This document shows, in pieces, positions 60,322-64,000 of a DNA stretch of 64,000 nucleotides. The notes under the pieces were generated by a model that had not been told where the DNA came from, did no database searches, and worked only from the letters and a program-made list of their open reading frames with translations. The stretch spans positions 62,001 to 126,000 of the forward strand of contig NZ_FOSR01000006.1 of assembly GCF_900114325.1 (NCBI RefSeq), read 5' to 3'. The number at the start of each line of letters is the position of its first letter. Position 1 is the first letter of the stretch. The DNA is from Rhodanobacter glycinis. GTDB taxonomy: Bacteria > Pseudomonadota > Gammaproteobacteria > Xanthomonadales > Rhodanobacteraceae. Both the position numbers and the translations under genes were made by a program.

Positions 60322-63174
60322 TCAGAAACGCCAGCGATAGCTGAGCGTGGCCTGTTTTGCCGCGACGTGCTGGGCTACTTGCTGTTGATAGTCCAAGGCC
60401 AGACTGCTGCGCGGCGAGACGTTCCAGTCGAGCGTGACGCCGGCCAGGCCACCGTAACGCGACAGGCCGATGCCGCCCACCGGCAGCCACTGCTGCAGGC
60501 CCGTGAAGCTGGCATCGAGCTGTTCGCCGCTCATCGCGAAGGCCTGCTGCCACAGCAAGCGCGCCTGCAAGCTCAGCGTGCTGCCGTTGGCGAACAGCCA
60601 TTGGTGGGCGCCGCGCATGCCTGCGCCGGCCTGCCAGCGGGTCACGTTTTGCGCACCGGACATCAGACCGAAGCCGTTTGCGCCGCTTTCGTTGAAGCCG
60701 TCGAGGCTCAGTTGTGCGTATTGCAGGTTCACGTAGGGCGTCAGCTGCAGGCCACCAAGGGCGAGACGATAGCCGCTCTCGCCATAGGCCACGCCGTATT
60801 GGCCATTGCTGTAGCTGGCCACGTTGGCGGATGCGTCACCGAGGGTGAGCTGGCGTCGCATGTCTTCGCGATAGCTGCCCATGCCCACGCGCCCCATCGC
60901 ATACCACGAGCCGCGGATCACGCCACCGTAGAACATGCCTTCCAGCGCGTGGCTGCTGCCCTGGTCGGCGCTTTCGGAAAGTCGGCCCAGCCCCTGGCTC
61001 TGGCTGATCGCGTAGCCGATCACACCATCGCGACCGAGCCGGCTGTCCGCACCGACCATGTGGCCGTTAAGGTCGAAACCGACATTGCCGTAACCGCTGC
61101 GTGACATGCTGCCGTGATCGCCCAGGCTTTGCGTCCAGCCACCGACGTGACCGGCCAGCTGCGGTGCATCCAGCAACTGTTCGAAGCGACTGGAGAGTGC
61201 TTGCGTACCCGCGTCCAGCGCCTCGAAAGCCATCGCTGCACTGGCCGCATGCAACTGGCCAGACAGGCTTTCGAACGAGCGCGCGGCCTGCGCCGTGGTG
61301 GCCTCGTACTGCAGATGCGCGGCGCCGGCAATGAAGTCGGTCGACACCGGCGCGGAACCGCCGCTGCTGGTGCCCTGCAACTGTCCGTCGATCGCCGCGA
61401 ATGCGCTCTGCACGCGCGCCGCGGCGGCATAGCTGGCCGCCGAATACGGCAATCCCTGGATCGCCGTGAGATTCACCTGGGTCACGTCGAGCCAGGCGTT
61501 GTTGGCGTCGTAGCCCATCGTGGCCTTCAAGGTCACGGTCGACGGCGTACTGAGGCTGGCGAACGTGCCGCTCAAACCACCATGGGCGGTCAGCACCGTG
61601 GTATGCGAACTCATCACATAACCTTGGTCGGCGCCGTAGACGTAAAGCCCGGCGTTGGCGGTGAGGCTGGCGCTGCCGGACACCTGCAGCGAGGAGCCCA
61701 GCGGTACCGCCAGCCGTCCGGTTTGCGTGTAATTGCCGCTGACGGTGAGGTTGCTGCTGCCCACCACCAGTGCGCCCGCGTTGGCGACATTGCCCGCGAT
61801 TGAAGGCACCGAGGCGCTGGCTGTTCCGGTGATCGCCAGCGTGCCGGCCGTGCCGATGCTGGCGCCGCCCGCTCCCAGCGAAACGGCATCCAGGCTGCCG
61901 CCGGTCACCGTGGTGAGGCCGGCATAGCTGGAAGGCTGGGTGAGATTGAGGGTGCCGGTGCCCTGCTTGATCAGGCCGCCGGCACCCGAGATCGGATTGT
62001 TCCAACTGGACACGCCGCTGAAGTCGACCGTGACGTCACCCCAGTTGAATTGCGCCGGGCCATTCACCGCCTTGCCCACATCCAGTTCGCCATAACCGAA
62101 GGTGGGATTGGGTTGCGAGCCGCCCAGCGGGTCGGCCGTGCCGAGCAGGGTCTGCCGCACCAGATCGTTGCTGAAATACGGGTACGCCTGCCACACCAGC
62201 GCCGCCGCGCCGGACACCTGCGGCGCCGCGAACGAGGTGCCTTCCACGATGAAATACGACGGCTTGGCGGTGGTGGCGGTGGTGTCCTTGTCCAGCACGA
62301 TCACGTCGCCCGGCGCGGCCAGGCAGTAATTCATCGCCACGCCGCACTTGTTCGAATAGCCCTCGAGCTGGGTCGGGTCATTGCTGTTTATCGCCACGGC
62401 CACCAGCCAGCCCTTCTCCAGGTCCGGCGCCAGGCTGGGCAGTGCGGCGATGGTGCTGGGGTTGGCATTCGAATCGTTGCCGGCGGCGAATACCACCAGC
62501 CCGTCGTGATTGAGCACGAAGTTGCTGTAGGCGTCGTGGAAAGCCTGGGTTACCGCGGTATCAGTGCTGCTCCAGGTAATGCCGCCCCAGGAGTTGTTCA
62601 TCACGTTGACGCCGGCGCTGATCAGGTCCTGGTTCACGGAACCGAAGAACTGCGCATCGCTGACGGTGACCTGCGATGGCGGTGTGGAACCGTTGTCGTC
62701 CGGCGCGTTGTCACTGATGATGCGCGCCGACACCAGGTTGGCCCCCGGTGCAATGCCGCCGGGAAACTGGGCGAACGGCGTGCCGGCGGCAATCCCGGAC
62801 ACCCAGGTGCCGTGACCGACCACGTCGTCGATCTTGGTGTTGTTCTGCGTCGGGTCGACGTAGATCAACTCCTTGGTCACCCTGCCAGCCACCGTGGGGT
62901 TGCTTTGCATGATGCCGCTGTCGACCACGCCGATGGTGACGCCGACACCCGTATAGCCGGCATCGTGTGCTGCGTAAGTGTTGGTAAGCGAAAGCTGGGC
63001 ATCCAGCGGCGGTTGCGGGGGCGGCGGAGGCGCCGTGCTGGCCGGAGGCGGATTGTCGCTCGCAGGTGATGGCTTGACGCCGCCACCACCGCCGCCACAG
63101 GCGCTCAGCGCCAGTGCAATCGCCATGAACAACGCCGCCTCGCGGCAACCCGGACCACGCACGTCTGCTTTCAT
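60322..63174 (-). CDS. Subtilase autotransporter lipoprotein
   Basis: 950 residues from ATG 63174 (GTG 63195 also opens the frame). Lipobox LSAC (Cys26), then a Gly run and a Pro-rich linker (PPPPPQPP). Peptidase S8 domain with the triad D85 in IGVVDSGI, H121 in VVGHGTWVSG and S314 in EGTSFAAPQVSG. A linker with passenger beta-strand repeats (GNYTQTGRLAV) follows. The C-terminal about 280 residues form an autotransporter barrel ending TLSYRWRF. Neisserial NalP is a known lipidated subtilase autotransporter, so the lipobox is meaningful. It could process other surface proteins, including the passenger of the aspartic autotransporter at 34842. Confidence 0.85.
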   Translation of the reverse strand: MKADVRGPGCREAALFMAIALALSACGGGGGGVKPSPASDNPPPASTAPPPPPQPPLDAQLSLTNTYAAHDAGYTGVGVTIGVVDSGIMQSNPTVAGRVTKELIYVDPTQNNTKIDDVVGHGTWVSGIAAGTPFAQFPGGIAPGANLVSARIISDNAPDDNGSTPPSQVTVSDAQFFGSVNQDLISAGVNVMNNSWGGITWSSTDTAVTQAFHDAYSNFVLNHDGLVVFAAGNDSNANPSTIAALPSLAPDLEKGWLVAVAINSNDPTQLEGYSNKCGVAMNYCLAAPGDVIVLDKDTTATTAKPSYFIVEGTSFAAPQVSGAAALVWQAYPYFSNDLVRQTLLGTADPLGGSQPNPTFGYGELDVGKAVNGPAQFNWGDVTVDFSGVSSWNNPISGAGGLIKQGTGTLNLTQPSSYAGLTTVTGGSLDAVSLGAGGASIGTAGTLAITGTASASVPSIAGNVANAGALVVGSSNLTVSGNYTQTGRLAVPLGSSLQVSGSASLTANAGLYVYGADQGYVMSSHTTVLTAHGGLSGTFASLSTPSTVTLKATMGYDANNAWLDVTQVNLTAIQGLPYSAASYAAAARVQSAFAAIDGQLQGTSSGGSAPVSTDFIAGAAHLQYEATTAQAARSFESLSGQLHAASAAMAFEALDAGTQALSSRFEQLLDAPQLAGHVGGWTQSLGDHGSMSRSGYGNVGFDLNGHMVGADSRLGRDGVIGYAISQSQGLGRLSESADQGSSHALEGMFYGGVIRGSWYAMGRVGMGSYREDMRRQLTLGDASANVASYSNGQYGVAYGESGYRLALGGLQLTPYVNLQYAQLSLDGFNESGANGFGLMSGAQNVTRWQAGAGMRGAHQWLFANGSTLSLQARLLWQQAFAMSGEQLDASFTGLQQWLPVGGIGLSRYGGLAGVTLDWNVSPRSSLALDYQQQVAQHVAAKQATLSYRWRF

Positions 63175-63552
63175 CTGATTGTCCCCGCTACACATTCCGT
63201 GTCACGACCGACGCGGCAAGACCCCATCCTGCGGTCGGCTACGCGGCACAGTTTGGCATAACCGCCATGCACCGGAACGCTCCCTGGCAGACGTCGAGCG
63301 GTCCGGTTTGCCGCGCCGCATCATGGGCTGCGATAATCCGAAGGCTAGGAGCCTGTCGTACTTTGGTGGTCGAGGCGAAAACTCGGCTGCGCGAGGACAG
63401 ATTTTCGGCGATTCTTGACCCATAGTGGTTCTATGGGTCAAGAATCGACGGAAATATGGACCGTGCAGACGGATTTGCAGCCCGGCCGACCAAAGTACGA
63501 CAGGCTCCTACTCCCGGGCGCATCGCGCCTCCACGTTCCTGCGGAGATCCCC
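63175..63552. repeat. Spacer with long palindrome copy C (63346-63510)
   Basis: Copy C of the TAGGAGC-type palindrome: left arm from TAGGAGCCTGTCGTACTTTG, right arm ending CAAAGTACGACAGGCTCCTA, central CTTGACCCATAG TGGTT CTATGGGTCAAG. Its outer arms differ from copies A and B but remain perfectly paired. The rest of the spacer (63175-63345) shows no feature. Confidence 0.85.
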
Positions 63553-64000
63553 ATGTCGGACGTCAGCGTTGTCATCGCCGGTGCCAAGCGCACCGCCATC
63601 GGCTCCTTCCTCGGTCAGTTCACCGGCGTCCCCACGCCGAAGCTGGGCGCCACCGCCATCCGCGCCGCGCTGGAGCAAGCCGCCGTGGCTGCCGGCGACG
63701 TCAGCGAGGTCATCATGGGCTGCGTGCTGCCCGCCAACCTCGGCCAGGCCCCCGCGCGCCAAGCCTCGCTGGAAGCCGGCCTGCCGGTCAGCACCGGCTG
63801 CACCACCATCAACAAGGTCTGCGGCTCGGGCATGAAGGCGGTGATGCTTGGCCACGACCTGATCAAGGCCGGTTCGGCTGCCATCGTGGTCGCCGGCGGC
63901 ATGGAGTCGATGACCAATGCGCCGCACATGGTGCAGGCCCGTGGCGGCATCCGTTACGGCAGTGGCGAGCTGGTCGACCACATGGCGTGGGACGGCCTGA
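63553..64000 (+). CDS. Acetyl-CoA acetyltransferase (thiolase), 3' end outside window
   Basis: 149 residues visible, frame open to the window end. It starts MSDVSVVIAGAKRTAIGSFL, the thiolase N-terminus, and has the acylatable cysteine in INKVCGSGMKA (C90) and GGMESMTNAPHM. Type is biosynthetic/degradative acetyl-CoA C-acetyltransferase. The second half with the H and C of the active site lies outside the window. Directly downstream of repeat copy C. Fits the branched-chain and acyl-CoA theme of the window. Confidence 0.9.
   Translation, partial: MSDVSVVIAGAKRTAIGSFLGQFTGVPTPKLGATAIRAALEQAAVAAGDVSEVIMGCVLPANLGQAPARQASLEAGLPVSTGCTTINKVCGSGMKAVMLGHDLIKAGSAAIVVAGGMESMTNAPHMVQARGGIRYGSGELVDHMAWDGL

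Noticed and set aside
1-64000. CRISPR array, rRNA or tRNA genes
   Set aside because: I looked for regularly spaced direct repeats and for tRNA-like arms and found none. The repeats present are palindromic, dispersed and not regularly spaced.

Overview
The window comes from a GC-rich gammaproteobacterium. I infer the Xanthomonadales/Lysobacterales, close to the Rhodanobacter/Dyella/Luteibacter/Frateuria group. The basis is the xanthomonadin-like aryl-polyene gene set, the many short palindromic repeats with REP-type transposase logic, autotransporter proteases, a fused acyl-CoA mutase and the codon usage. This is inference; there is no rRNA gene here to confirm it.

Layout. 1-8 kb: the end of a GH31-like glycosidase, a secreted GH76 mannanase-like enzyme, small envelope proteins (glycine zipper, EF-hand lipoprotein), an MtfA-type peptidase, a TVNG-repeat protein and a MipA/OmpV porin, separated by repeat-rich spacers. 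8-20.5 kb: housekeeping and small metabolic genes (class V aminotransferase, dienelactone hydrolase, RDD protein, methyltransferase, DUF2231, a thioredoxin-fold protein, a GFA enzyme, an ArsR/AHSA1 pair, YCII, an alpha/beta hydrolase). 20.6-26.3 kb: an accessory region between a pseudouridine-synthase-like gene and icmF. It holds a REP-associated transposase with perfect 22-bp inverted ends, transposase scraps, a truncated ATPase-like gene and an AT-rich NACHT NTPase that is a candidate defence protein. 26.4-34.5 kb: the fused B12 mutase IcmF carrying two in-frame palindromic insertions, ChaB, an M48 lipoprotein protease, WXXGXW-type proteins and a Leu/Val-type dehydrogenase.

34.8-38 kb: an autotransporter whose passenger looks like a two-lobed pepsin-type aspartic protease. 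I consider this the most unusual single gene here. 38.5-52.9 kb: a contiguous plus-strand aryl-polyene (xanthomonadin-like) cluster with two carrier proteins, three complete ketosynthases, a chain-length-factor-like protein, two dehydratases, a ketoreductase, a thioesterase, acyltransferases, a glycosyltransferase, a methyltransferase, a LolA-like carrier and an MMPL exporter. No AMP-ligase or ammonia-lyase gene is visible in it. 53-54.3 kb: an isovaleryl-CoA-dehydrogenase-like gene. 54.6-60 kb: a tandem Rhs locus with a variable hydrophobic tail and a small membrane protein downstream, a candidate toxin/immunity pair. 60.3-63.2 kb: a lipoprotein subtilase autotransporter. 63.55 kb to the end: the start of a thiolase.

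How the parts fit. Leu/Val dehydrogenase, isovaleryl-CoA dehydrogenase, IcmF and thiolase point to branched-chain amino-acid and acyl-CoA metabolism around the polyene cluster. Several repeat families are spread through the window. Two of them share TAGGAGC ends while their inner stems change in a compensatory way between copies, so base pairing appears to be under selection or to be needed for their spread.
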